Of a stretch of DNA of 64,000 nucleotides, positions 35,052 to 43,600 are shown one piece after another. Every line of letters starts with the position of its first letter. Within the stretch, counting starts at the first letter, position 1. Position numbers and translations under genes: made by a program. Source of the stretch: Mycobacterium kubicae. GTDB lineage: Bacteria > Actinomycetota > Actinomycetes > Mycobacteriales > Mycobacteriaceae. The DNA lies in the NCBI RefSeq assembly GCF_015689175.1, contig NZ_CP065047.1:3968001-4032000 (forward strand), written 5' to 3'. The notes under the pieces were generated by a model that was not told where the DNA came from, ran no database searches, and saw nothing but the letters and a program-made list of their open reading frames with translations.

Positions 35052-35381
35052 ATGCCACCACAGCAACCCGTTCGGTCCCGCACCGGGACCATCGCCGTCG
35101 TCACCACCGAGCGCGGGCTGCCGACAGCGCTGCGGATCGACCGGAGTGAATTGGCCAGGCCCCCGCACGAGCTGGCCGCCGAGATCCTCGCGCTATGTAG
35201 GTTGTCGGCGCTGCGCGCGCAGGTCGCTTATCGAAAGGGTCTGGTGGACAAGGGCATAGCGCCCTCGGTGATCCGGGAGCTCGGCCTGCCCACCGACGAG
35301 GACCTCGCCACGGCCGAAGCAGAGTTATTCGGTGAAGACGACGACGACGAACCTCCGGCCACATGGATGAGGTCGCTGTGA
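35052..35381 (+). CDS. EspD/EspH-like ESX-associated protein (short form)
   Basis: 109 residues. The core TIAVVTTERGLPTALRI, HELAAEILALCRLSALRAQ and LGLPTDEDLATAEAELFGED match the pattern of EspD and EspH of ESX-1 (SVSTLMDGRI..., LASEILVIADLARQKAQ, GLPSPEEAAAAEAEVFATRY). The acidic N-terminal part of about 70 residues found in EspD/EspH is missing. EspD supports EspA/EspC stability and secretion, and EspH helps secretion of EspE/EspF. By analogy this protein may stabilise the EspC-like pair encoded two genes on. It is the first gene of the rightward operon, with an excellent ribosome site. The family assignment is from remembered sequences and should be confirmed by profile search. Confidence 0.65.
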   Translation: MPPQQPVRSRTGTIAVVTTERGLPTALRIDRSELARPPHELAAEILALCRLSALRAQVAYRKGLVDKGIAPSVIRELGLPTDEDLATAEAELFGEDDDDEPPATWMRSL

Positions 35382-35728
35382 CGAGCTTGGCGCAGTCGGT
35401 GATCGCACGGGCGATCAAGCAGCGTGACCTGCTGCAGTCGATGACCGAGCAGTCGAAATCGATTACAGCGCGGGTGACCAGCCGCGACCGGGCGGTCAGC
35501 GCCGAAGTCGACGGGCTGGGCCAGCTGACCGGATTATGGCTGGGCCCTCCTGCCAGCAGTCTGGACCCCGACGCCTTGGCGCAGCTGATCGTCGACACCG
35601 CCCACGCCGCGGCGCGCGTAGCCGCGGAACGGTACAGCTTCCTGCTCCAGGAATTCACTACCCGAATGGACGAACTGCAGAAGGCTCCGCTGACCCGGTC
35701 AGACGGCACCACAGTCCACCCGGAGTAG
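35378..35728 (+). CDS. YbaB/EbfC-like small protein (EspL-like)
   Basis: 116 residues. The pattern is a helix (SVIARAIKQRDLLQSMTEQSKSITARVTS), a short strand block SAEVDGLGQLTGLWLGP, then SSLDPDALAQLIVDTAHAAARVAAERYSF. That is the YbaB/EbfC fold, as in EspL of ESX-1. Such proteins are common beside T7SS genes; EspL has been implicated in EspE/EspF stability and gene control. The GTG at 35378 overlaps the stop of the previous gene (GTGA); an ATG 15 bases earlier is also in frame. A second YbaB-like protein is encoded at 58.7 kb beside the toxin module. Confidence 0.7.
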   Translation: MTSLAQSVIARAIKQRDLLQSMTEQSKSITARVTSRDRAVSAEVDGLGQLTGLWLGPPASSLDPDALAQLIVDTAHAAARVAAERYSFLLQEFTTRMDELQKAPLTRSDGTTVHPE

Positions 35729-35888
35729 CCGCCCCACGGAATTGGGCCTACTGCCGGCTCCGAGGTGAATCGCGCGTTTGGCAACGGTCTGCTTAAATTC
35801 GTGCAGTTTTTAGCCGAGGGCGGCGCTTAAGGTTGAACGATCAGCGTTAGCTACAGGTCAGCGGGATATTTGGGGGAAGAAGCCGAAC

Positions 35889-36179
35889 ATGACTTTCGAA
35901 ATGCAACCCGAGTTCATGCAGGGACTCACGGCCGCACAAGAGGCCGCGTCCACCGCGATCACCAGTGCTTTCAGCGCGGTGACTCCGGCCCAGCTGAGTT
36001 CATTCTCGATGGCCCTGGGTCCGATCGCCGTAGCGAACATGATCCCGGCGATGTACGAATCCACGGCCAACAACGTCACCAGCGGGATGCTCACCGCGAC
36101 CAATCATGCGTTGCTGGGTGGCGCGACGCACATCTCGCAAGCCGCCTACCTCGCCGCGGATTCCGCGACTGACGTCTAG
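35889..36179 (+). CDS. EspC/EspF-like small ESX substrate with YxxxD signal
   Basis: 96 residues, helical, no signal peptide. It resembles the small EspC/EspF substrates in length and layout: an N-terminal QPEFMQGLTAAQEAA helix, then a second helix ending QAAYLAADSATDV. The C-terminal YLAAD is the YxxxD type VII export signal. The ATG at 35889 is preceded by GGGGGAAGAAG. It lies ten bases before a larger partner gene, the espC-espA/espF-espE arrangement. It is the only protein of the rightward operon in which I find the C-terminal YxxxD/E signal. It could instead be classed as a divergent PE protein, but it lacks the PE motif. Confidence 0.6.
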   Translation: MTFEMQPEFMQGLTAAQEAASTAITSAFSAVTPAQLSSFSMALGPIAVANMIPAMYESTANNVTSGMLTATNHALLGGATHISQAAYLAADSATDV

Positions 36180-36188
36180 GACCACAAG

Positions 36189-37583
36189 ATGGGCACCGCC
36201 GACCCTGCCCCGCAGGCGGGGTTACCCGGCCAGGTCGATCCATTTCCCGACTTCGATCACCAGCCGGTCGTCAATCAGATCGAGAATGACCTGCAAGCCT
36301 GGCTCAATCGGCCGGTGCAGGACATCCTGAACCAGTTCAATCTCGGGCAGTTGCCCTCCGGGGGCCCAGAGTTGGCGCTACCCGGGCTCCCCGGCGAAGA
36401 TATCCCGGCCCAGCTAACCGGGGCGCCGGGCGGGATGGGCAGCAACTTCGCCAGCGGGTTGCTCAAACCGGTCACCGACATGCTCGGCACGCTGGGACCC
36501 GGCCTCTTCCAGGGGATGAATCCGACGCAGATGTTCGACGGCGTCTCCCAGGCGTTTCAGTCTGCGGCGGGTGGGCTGCAACAAGCACTCGGCCAGATGA
36601 TGGGCGGCATGGGCGGCCAGGGTTGGGCCGGTGCCGGTGCCGGTGCGGCCGCCGCCAAGACCGGAGAGACGCTGGCAAATGGCGCCGCCGTCGGCGCGCA
36701 AGGTACGGCCTTGGGCGGTGAATACACCGCGGCGGCAGCCAACGTCGCGCAGGGTCAGGCACGGCTGCTCGAAATCCTCACGCAGTGCCAACACGAACTC
36801 GAGGCGCTGGCGGCGGGGCTGCCCTGGACCGCAGCCAACATGGTCGAATCTGCGTCCCGAGCCAGCGCCCTGGCCACCGAATGCATCACCGAACTGGAGA
36901 GCACCCTGACCAGTCAGGCGGCCACCACCACCGCGACCGGCGCGCCGGTCGCGATCACCCAGGGCCCCCAGATGGCCATGGGAATGCTAGGCCCGATGAT
37001 GTCGGTGGGGATGAGCATGATCGGCCCCGCGCTGCAGGTGGGCATGATGCCGCTGACCATGGGCGTGCAGGCAGGCACGCAAGCTCTGCAGGCGGGCATG
37101 CAAGCGGGCACCAGTTTGGCGTCCGGGTTGGGGCAGGCAGCGCAGGGGGCTGCCGGCGCCGGCTCGCCGGCTGCTGCGCTGGGCCATGCGGGCCGAATGG
37201 TCAGCGCGGCGCATCCCAGCGGCGGTGGCCACGGCGGCGGTGGCGGGCCGGGTGCCACCACACCGGCCCGGGCGACACCGTCCTCGCCGATGGTGCAAAA
37301 CGAGAGCAATGCCGGCGCCGCCATGGCCCGGGCCGCGGCGGCGCGACCGTCTATCGGCGCTGCCGGGATAGGCGGCGCGGGGATGATGGCTCCGGGCGCC
37401 GCCGGCTACGGGGCGCACGGCGGCAAAGCGGGTGCCAGCGGCAGCCACACGTCCGCGTCGTTCCTGCACACCACCGACCAAGGCGGCGAGATTGTGGGTG
37501 ATCTCGGCACCGCTACCCCACCGGTGATCGGTGAAGCCGTACCCAACCCCGATGACGACCCCGACATCAAACTTCGGATATAG
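36189..37583 (+). CDS. Large Ala/Gly/Met-rich ESX-associated protein, family not recognised
   Basis: 464 residues, no signal peptide or clear TM helix. An N-terminal segment rich in Pro/Gly and Gln/Asn (about 1-140) is followed by a long helical region (about 160-250, with GQARLLEILTQCQHELEALAAGLPWTAANM) like a T7SS helical hairpin. After it comes a Met/Gly-rich stretch (MAMGMLGPMMSVGMSMIG), Gly/Ala/His-rich low complexity, and an acidic tail ending DDDPDIKLRI. Its place after the EspC-like gene parallels EspA and EspE, secreted as partners of EspC and EspF. Sequence similarity to those is not evident by eye. A secreted substrate is the most likely role. Confidence 0.5.
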   Translation: MGTADPAPQAGLPGQVDPFPDFDHQPVVNQIENDLQAWLNRPVQDILNQFNLGQLPSGGPELALPGLPGEDIPAQLTGAPGGMGSNFASGLLKPVTDMLGTLGPGLFQGMNPTQMFDGVSQAFQSAAGGLQQALGQMMGGMGGQGWAGAGAGAAAAKTGETLANGAAVGAQGTALGGEYTAAAANVAQGQARLLEILTQCQHELEALAAGLPWTAANMVESASRASALATECITELESTLTSQAATTTATGAPVAITQGPQMAMGMLGPMMSVGMSMIGPALQVGMMPLTMGVQAGTQALQAGMQAGTSLASGLGQAAQGAAGAGSPAAALGHAGRMVSAAHPSGGGHGGGGGPGATTPARATPSSPMVQNESNAGAAMARAAAARPSIGAAGIGGAGMMAPGAAGYGAHGGKAGASGSHTSASFLHTTDQGGEIVGDLGTATPPVIGEAVPNPDDDPDIKLRI

Positions 37584-37597
37584 AAGGAAGCACCGCA

Positions 37598-37888
37598 ATG
37601 GCTGAACACAACCGCCTGTCAATCCGGCCCGACGAGGTCACCGAGGTCACCAGGCAACTCGACGAACTCGCCAACCGCATGCAGCGCGTGCTGGAAACCG
37701 AGGCGCCCAACCTCAACGTGATCGCATCGGGCCACGACGAGGTCTCACAACGGGTCGCCCACACCCTCAACGAGGTGCATGGCTCCTTCACGAAAGCATC
37801 CGACTTGGGCGCCAACGAGCTTCACGAGGTGTCGGCCACGTTGCGTTCGCACTCTGGACGCATCGCGGAAGCCGACCTCGCCGACTGA
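37598..37888 (+). CDS. PE-family-like protein of the ESX locus
   Basis: 96 residues. The SIRPDEVTEVTRQLDELANRMQ helix, then NLNVIASGHDEVSQRVAHTLNEV, match the PE layout (PE35 has LVPAGADEVSAQAA). Its position before a PPE gene, espG and two esx genes is the standard PE-PPE order. The C-terminal tail RSHSGRIAEADLAD lacks the Tyr of the usual YxxxD/E export motif, which is odd because in PE-PPE pairs the PE partner normally supplies it. The ribosome site is AAGGAAG before the ATG. Confidence in the family is moderate because the sequence is divergent. Confidence 0.65.
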   Translation: MAEHNRLSIRPDEVTEVTRQLDELANRMQRVLETEAPNLNVIASGHDEVSQRVAHTLNEVHGSFTKASDLGANELHEVSATLRSHSGRIAEADLAD

Positions 37889-37953
37889 CACACCGAACCG
37901 AACAGTCGCATGGGGGCGACTTCGGCCTGGACTGAGAGAAGGGGGGCCAAGGC

Positions 37954-39030
37954 ATGGGATTCACCAATGTGGTGTGGGAATCGCGCAGCACCGAACAGCT
38001 GGCGCGGGATTTGACCGAGGGCCCGGGCCCGTCTTCGGTGGGCGAAGCCGGCGCGGCGTGGATTCGAGTCGCCAACGAGTTCGCGAAAATCTCGCAGGAT
38101 TACGACCAGATCATCGAGCGCTTCCGCGTGACGTGGCAGAGCAGCACGTCAGAAGCCGTGGTGCGCAAACTCGAAACGTTCGGCAAGTGGCTGCAAGCGG
38201 CCAGCCTAAGCGCCGCGGCCAACGGGCGTAAGGCCGAAGAGGCGGCCGTGGCCAACACCGTCGCCATCCTGTCCATGCCCAGCGTCTCTGAAGCCATCGA
38301 AGCCAAAGCGGCGCAAGACATGATGGCATCGCTGTCGGCCTACAACGGCGCTATCCTGCAAGGCAGCTTCGCTGAATTCGACGAAGCCGCTTCCGCCCAG
38401 CAGACGGACGCCGCAGCGGTAATGCACCGCTACGAGGACGCTGTCGCCGATCTGGCGCAACCCTGGGAGCAGCCCGTTGCCCCGCAAGTGACGAACAGTG
38501 GAGCACTCAAAACGGAGAAGGACGGCAAAGGCGGCGGCTCAGGTGGCGGCGGAGGTGCCGGAGGTGCTGCGCCGCGCCAACTTTCGCCGATGATGGCGAC
38601 TCCGGTGAAGTCGAGCGGTGAGTCGAAGCCATTGAAGAAGGTGAGCTTTGCCAGCGACGCCTCGGGCAGCAACGGATTCGGTCGCGGCGCTGGCGGTTAT
38701 GCACCGATGGCCGGTCATCGGCGCGACGAGGGCGGCCGCGCCTACGAGTCGTTCCGCGAAGCCGAAACGCTGGAGGGCGGCGGTGAAGCGGGTGCCGGGC
38801 TGTCAGAAGCCGGCCATTCCTGGTTGCCGGCCGCACAGCAAAGCGATGCGCCTTTCCTGGTGTCGAACGTGAGCTGGGGTCCGAACACAGCGCTCTTCGA
38901 CGACCTGGCCAGACCTGAACCGCAGCACGTCGACGGCTTCGCCGAAGAACCGGAGCGCACCTTGCAGCAGGTCTCTGATCGTTGGGTCTCGCCGCCGGTG
39001 ATCGGCGCCGACCAGGAGGTGTCATTGTGA
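37954..39030 (+). CDS. PPE-family-like protein of the ESX locus
   Basis: 358 residues. The first 180 residues follow the PPE helical plan: STEQLARDLTEGPGPSSVGEAGAAWIRVANEF (the GPGP...W region), then VTWQSSTSEAVVRKLETFGKWLQAAS in place of the usual WxG turn, and AAVANTVAILSMPS. The literal Pro-Pro-Glu motif is absent, as in other early-branching members linked to ESX clusters. Residues from about 185 are low complexity, Gly/Ser rich, then end with repeated Trp-containing segments (SWLPAA, VSWGPN, RWVSPP). It likely pairs with the PE-like protein just upstream and is bound by the EspG encoded immediately after (GTGA overlap). Confidence 0.68.
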   Translation: MGFTNVVWESRSTEQLARDLTEGPGPSSVGEAGAAWIRVANEFAKISQDYDQIIERFRVTWQSSTSEAVVRKLETFGKWLQAASLSAAANGRKAEEAAVANTVAILSMPSVSEAIEAKAAQDMMASLSAYNGAILQGSFAEFDEAASAQQTDAAAVMHRYEDAVADLAQPWEQPVAPQVTNSGALKTEKDGKGGGSGGGGGAGGAAPRQLSPMMATPVKSSGESKPLKKVSFASDASGSNGFGRGAGGYAPMAGHRRDEGGRAYESFREAETLEGGGEAGAGLSEAGHSWLPAAQQSDAPFLVSNVSWGPNTALFDDLARPEPQHVDGFAEEPERTLQQVSDRWVSPPVIGADQEVSL

Positions 39031-39839
39031 CCTCCGCTCTGACAATGGATTACACGCTGACCGACGACGAGCTTCAGATCATCGGAATGCGCGTCGGCAT
39101 CCAAGACTTCCCCGTGGTGCTGGGTGTGAGACCCCGGTACGGCACCGTCGACGCGCTCACGACGGCATTTGACCGGGCTACCCGTAGCTTGGTTTCGCGA
39201 GGTCTGATCACCGACGGCGCGATCGAACCCGAGCTGGTACCGCTACTGCACGCGTTGCACCGTCCGCACCGAGAGCTGGCCATGCGGCTGGTCACGCCGG
39301 ACGGGATGGCCCGGGTGACGATCGTGCGCCGCGGTGACCTCGAGGTGGTCGCGCGGCGACTGGGCAATGACATAACGCTGCGGGTGCTCGATGGCCCCGC
39401 AGATCTCAGCGCGGTCACCCGTGCGTTGCTCGGTGAACTGCCGCGGGCCCAAGCTGTGCAGTTCGCTCCAGTACCCGCGCCGTTGGAAGCGGTCGGCAGC
39501 TACCTGGTCGGTACCCATGATGCGGCCCAAATGGCCGATCGGATAAGGGCTTTGGGCGCCGAGCCGCGAACAGCGATGACGCTGGGTGCGGCGCTGGCAG
39601 CCCGCGTCGCCTTCGCCGAGATCGTTTACTACGCGCTGTTGAGCGACGAGGACCGCATCACGCGGCAGCCCGCCGCGGTCGGGGTGTTCTACACCAAGCA
39701 CGGCCGCATTGTGGGCGCGCCCAGTGTCTCACCCAGCGGGCAGCTGTGGACCACGCTGAAGCCCGGCTCAGACCATGCCCTGGGCCAAGCGGTCAATCAG
39801 CTCGTCGAGTTATCCGCGGAACGATGGGAGAGGCGCTAA
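39027..39839 (+). CDS. espG: ESX secretion chaperone EspG
   Basis: 270 residues, the usual EspG length. EspG is a cytosolic chaperone that binds the tip of PPE proteins of its own ESX system. The sequence fits the family's two-fold beta-sheet/helix pattern: YTLTDDELQIIGMRVGIQDFPVVLGVRPRYGT near the start, ELVPLLHALHRPHRELAMRLV, and the C-terminal GVFYTKHGRIVGAPS and DHALGQAVNQLVEL. The GTG at 39027 overlaps the PPE stop by four bases, coupling chaperone and client. A short inverted repeat lies between it and the esx pair. Confidence 0.85.
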   Translation: MTSALTMDYTLTDDELQIIGMRVGIQDFPVVLGVRPRYGTVDALTTAFDRATRSLVSRGLITDGAIEPELVPLLHALHRPHRELAMRLVTPDGMARVTIVRRGDLEVVARRLGNDITLRVLDGPADLSAVTRALLGELPRAQAVQFAPVPAPLEAVGSYLVGTHDAAQMADRIRALGAEPRTAMTLGAALAARVAFAEIVYYALLSDEDRITRQPAAVGVFYTKHGRIVGAPSVSPSGQLWTTLKPGSDHALGQAVNQLVELSAERWERR

Positions 39840-39879
39840 GTAACAGTTGAAGAACCAGCTAAGCATTCCAAATAGGCAC

Positions 39880-39900
39880 TCTCCGAAGGTATTCCGGAGA
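39880..39900. promoter_or_regulatory. Short inverted repeat between espG and the esx pair
   Basis: TCTCCG (39880-39885) and CGGAGA (39895-39900) can pair with a nine-base loop, 22 bases before the first esx ATG. It may attenuate read-through or stabilise the downstream transcript so that the small Esx proteins are made in excess. Evidence is structural only. Confidence 0.3.
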
Positions 39901-39921
39901 ACTACCAGATAGGAGATGGAG

Positions 39922-40191
39922 ATGGGTCAAGTTGCCCTGTCACCGGAACAGGCACAACAGACGCTGAGCAACATCGAGGAGCAAGTCCGCCAGGTGAAGT
40001 CCCGCCAGCAGGACATGCGGATGCGCGCCCAAGAGATGGTCGAAAGCTCGTGGCACGGGGGGCAGGCCAAGCGCTTCGGCGAGGCCATGCAGGCGCACGA
40101 TGAGGACCTGACCGCGGTCGGCAATGAACTGGACCACGTCGTCGCGGAGGCTCGGGACAAGGCCAAGCAAATCGAGCAACAGGCACTGTGA
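39922..40191 (+). CDS. WXG100 protein, EsxB-like (first of pair)
   Basis: 89 residues, two helices joined by a WxG turn (ESSWHGGQAKRF), ending in EQQAL. It is the first gene of the pair, the EsxB position. The C-terminal region reads VVAEARDKAKQIEQQAL; where EsxB has the YSRAD export signal, the aligned residues look like AEARD, so the Tyr is lost. There is no Tyr in the whole protein. I chose the ATG at 39922, six bases after AGGAG; an ATG at 39916 directly abuts the ribosome site. It is expected to form a heterodimer with the next protein and be exported by this ESX system. Confidence 0.88.
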   Translation: MGQVALSPEQAQQTLSNIEEQVRQVKSRQQDMRMRAQEMVESSWHGGQAKRFGEAMQAHDEDLTAVGNELDHVVAEARDKAKQIEQQAL

Positions 40192-40207
40192 GAAGGAGGA
40201 ATTGACT

Positions 40208-40501
40208 ATGGCTAATAGCAGCGACATCCTGTACAACTTCGCCGAAAACCACGATGGCCTGGACCACATTCAGCGAGTCGTCACTGACATCCAGACGATC
40301 GCCGAAGACGTTCGTAAGGTCTTCCAGGGAATTTCGGATCTGTGGGAAGGCGCGACGCCCGAAGCTCTTCAGGCGGCTCACCTCCGAATCAACCAGAAAC
40401 TCGAGGACTTCCTGCACGCCATTCAGGCCACTGGCGCAAGCGCCAGCGACCAGCAAGACGAAATGCAGGCACTGGACTCCAGTCTCGCGGGCGGTTTCTG
40501 A
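40208..40501 (+). CDS. WXG100 protein, EsxA-like (second of pair)
   Basis: 97 residues with the WxG turn SDLWEGATPEAL between two amphipathic helices. It follows its partner by 16 bases with a very strong ribosome site (AAGGAGGA). The C-terminus EMQALDSSLAGGF lacks a YxxxD/E motif. It would be the EsxA-position member of the heterodimer. The helical heptad spacing looks normal. Last gene of the rightward substrate operon; a strong hairpin follows. Confidence 0.88.
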   Translation: MANSSDILYNFAENHDGLDHIQRVVTDIQTIAEDVRKVFQGISDLWEGATPEALQAAHLRINQKLEDFLHAIQATGASASDQQDEMQALDSSLAGGF

Positions 40502-40514
40502 TCTCACTGGCGAG

Positions 40515-40550
40515 GGGCCCGGACTCACCGGTTTCGGAGGGTCCGGGCCT
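40515..40550 (+). terminator. Hairpin terminator after the esx pair
   Basis: GGCCCGGAC (40516-40524) pairs perfectly with GTCCGGGCC (40541-40549) around a 16-base loop, 14 bases after the esx stop, and is followed by TTCGC. It separates the rightward substrate operon from the convergent espI-like gene. Confidence 0.75.
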
Positions 40551-40631
40551 TCGCTATTGAGCGTCGAGTGTGCAGATCCCGACGCCACGCGCCCAAAAAG
40601 CGTCGTGATAAGCACTTTCGGCGAACTTGCT

Positions 40632-43600
40632 TCAGGACTGTTCGCGCGGACGCAGCCGTCCGAAATTCTGCGCCACGGAGCCGGCGAGTTCCAGGTAGGC
40701 CTGCCTCGTCGCGGGATTGAGCCGGCCGAAATCCACGTCGGCGCCCTCGGCAAGGTGAGGGTCAAAAGGGATCAAATGGATTGAGCGACAGCGAGTCTGG
40801 AAGTGGTCGTAAACCTTGTCCAGCTTGAGCGCGGCCGATCCCGGACGAGAGGCGCTGAGCACCACATGCGCTTCCCGCACCAAGCCCGAATGCCCGTGCT
40901 GCATCAGCCAGTCCAACGTTGCCGAGGCGCTGCGCGCGGCGTCGATGGCCGGGGAACTCACCAGCACGATCGTGTGCGCCAGATCCAGGATGGCCGACAT
41001 CGCCGAATGCATGATCCCGGTGCCGCAGTCGGTCAGGATGATGTTGTAGAAATGCCGCAAGATGTCCACCGTACGCCGGTAGTCATCCGCGCCGAAGATC
41101 TCCGATACAGCCGGATCCTGTTCGCTGGCAAGCACTTCCAGACGACTGGTCGCCATCAGCGTGTGATTGCGGACGTCGGCGTAGCGGTTGATATTCGGAT
41201 CTGAGAGCAGGTCACGGACGGTCGAACGAGTCGAGTAGTCACCGACCCGCTCCCCCAACGTGCCGCGGTCGGGGTTGGCATCGACTGCGATCACCCGGTC
41301 GTGCCGGACGGTCGCCAAGGCCGAGCCCAAACCAAAAGTGGTGGTTGTCTTTCCGACACCGCCCTTGATGGACAGCACCGCGATACGGAAGTCACCGACG
41401 ATCGGCTGCCGGATCTCGGCGAGCAGATGTTCCTGCCGACGTTCCTTGCGCGAGGCGCCGGGGTTCACATGCCCCGACGTCGCTTTGTGCACCGCACGAC
41501 GCCAGCCCGACGGCGGCGCGAACCGATCGGGATTGGCGATCTCGGCTTCCTCAATTGGCGGCGGCACCCGGAAGGGCTGGTACGTCGGGGGCGGTCCGCC
41601 GGCGGGCGGCTGCGGTGGTGTCGGGTGGGGGCGCGCCTGCTGGTCGGTGCGCATTGCAGGTGGCTGCTGCTGCGCTTGCGGCGCGACCCGCCGACCGGGC
41701 GCCGGCCACCAAGGCGGAGGCGGGAAGGCAGTGGGCGGCAACGGTGGTGGCAACGGCGGCAGCGCGCCCGGACGCGGCCGGGCGGGCGGTTGGCTGGGCG
41801 GTCCGTAATTCGGCGCGTGCGGCGGCATCGCTTGCGCCGCCGGCGATTCCTGCGGTGGCGGTGCTGGTGCGGGCGGCGGTGGCGGCGCGTACGGCGCGAC
41901 CGGCTCTTCCGAACCGACATGCTCGAACTGCGCGGTGACCATTGGACCCGCCATCTGCCAGGGCGGAAGGGCTGGACGACGGGCGGTCGCCCCCTTGGAG
42001 CGCTCCTCACGTGGGGGCTCGACCTCCGTAGGCGGTGACGGATCTTTGCCCGGTTCCGAGGACGCCTCGACAGGTTGATCAATCGCCGGCTCGGGCGGTG
42101 ACTCCAGATCTTCCGAATGTGGAACCGACGGTGTCTCAACGGCTTCGGCTGGACTCTCCGAGATCCACTCGGTGGACTCACTCGCCAGCTCGTCAGCGTC
42201 GGCAGGACTATCCGACGTCCACGCGGCCGCAGCCTCATTGTCGTTGCTCGCAACCTCGGACGGTTGCTCCATCGGTTCCGCCGATGCCCGAGCCCGTCTA
42301 GCCGCCATCTGCTCGAGAAGGGCGGCAGCCCGCATCTCGATTTCGTCAAGCTCGCCCGCCGGCGCGGGTTCGGGTAGCGCTGCGTCCTGCGCGGGTGGCT
42401 CTAATGATCCCGGGTCCGCCTCGCGCGACGGCTCCGGAATTTCTACGGGCTCGGCCAACCATCCCGGAGGCGACGGTTCGGTTAGCGGCTCAGGCTCGAC
42501 CGTCGCCGCACCGGGTGACTCAACCTCGGCGGGTGTCTCCGGCTCCTCGAACCGCCATTCCGGCTCGACCGTGGACTCCGCCTGAGCGGGCGCCTCAACA
42601 TCCGGCGAATGGTGCTCTTCTGCACCTAGTTCCGTAACCGGTGGGTCGACCTGCCACTCCGGCTCGAGCAGCGACCCGAGGCTCGGCTCGGCCTCCACCG
42701 GTGAGGCAACCTCCGCAATGGCCTCCGCCTCCTCGAACCGCCACTCCGCCTCGGGCGTCAATTCAGGGCCAGCCTCCACCTCGACCGGGGGCTCGACCCG
42801 GTCCACTGGCAAATCATCCGCCGAAACCTCTTGGTCGGCAGCTAGTTCCGTAACCGGTGACTCGACCTGCCACTCCGGCTCGGGCGTCGACGCGAGGTTC
42901 GGCTCGGCCTCGACCGGCGAGGCAACCTCCGCAATGGCCTCCGCCTCCTCGAACCGCCACTCCGGCTCGGGCGTCAACACGGGGCCGGGCTCCGCCTCGA
43001 CCGGGGGCTCGACCCGGTCCACTGGCAAATCATCCGCCGAAACCTCTTGTGCGGCGGCTAGTTCCGTAACCGGTGGGTCGACCCGCGACTCAGGCTCGGG
43101 CATCAACTCCGGACCAGACTCCGCCTCAACCGACACCACCTCACCCGGTGAGTCAGCCTCGACCGATGCTTCAACGTCTGACGAAGCAGGTTCCGCCACA
43201 GGGAAATCCGCCGCCAGCTCCGCAAAACGCCACTCGGGCTCGGGCGTTGACTGCGGAGCATACTCCGCCTGAGTCGTCCCCTCGGTCGGTGGCTCGACCT
43301 CCGCCGGCGCCTCCGTCTCCGGCTCTGCCGCAACTTCAGACACTTCCTCTGGCAGCGGCAAGTCAACCTCGGGAGCCGAATGAGTCGTCTGCTCGTGAGC
43401 GATGTATGACGAAACGCTGTCGTCCGCTGACCCGGACACTGAATCCTCAGCTATTTCATGGACAGCCGAAGGGTCGGGCGCAGATGGATGTATCTCATGC
43501 GGGTCGGTGGCCACGGGCGGAGCAGTGGGCTGCGGCGATGGCTTCGCATGGGCATCCTCCGGCCGGTTCTCAGGGGCGACAAACGCCGCACGAAGGCGCG

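Noticed and set aside
36189..37583. Calling this protein a classical PPE protein
   Set aside because: No PPE N-terminal motif or WxG-type turn in the right place, and a better PPE candidate with espG overlap is the gene at 37954.
42629..43076. Possible CRISPR or mobile repeat
   Set aside because: The 216-bp units are directly adjacent, keep the reading frame and encode protein repeats; there are no spacers or short palindromic repeats.
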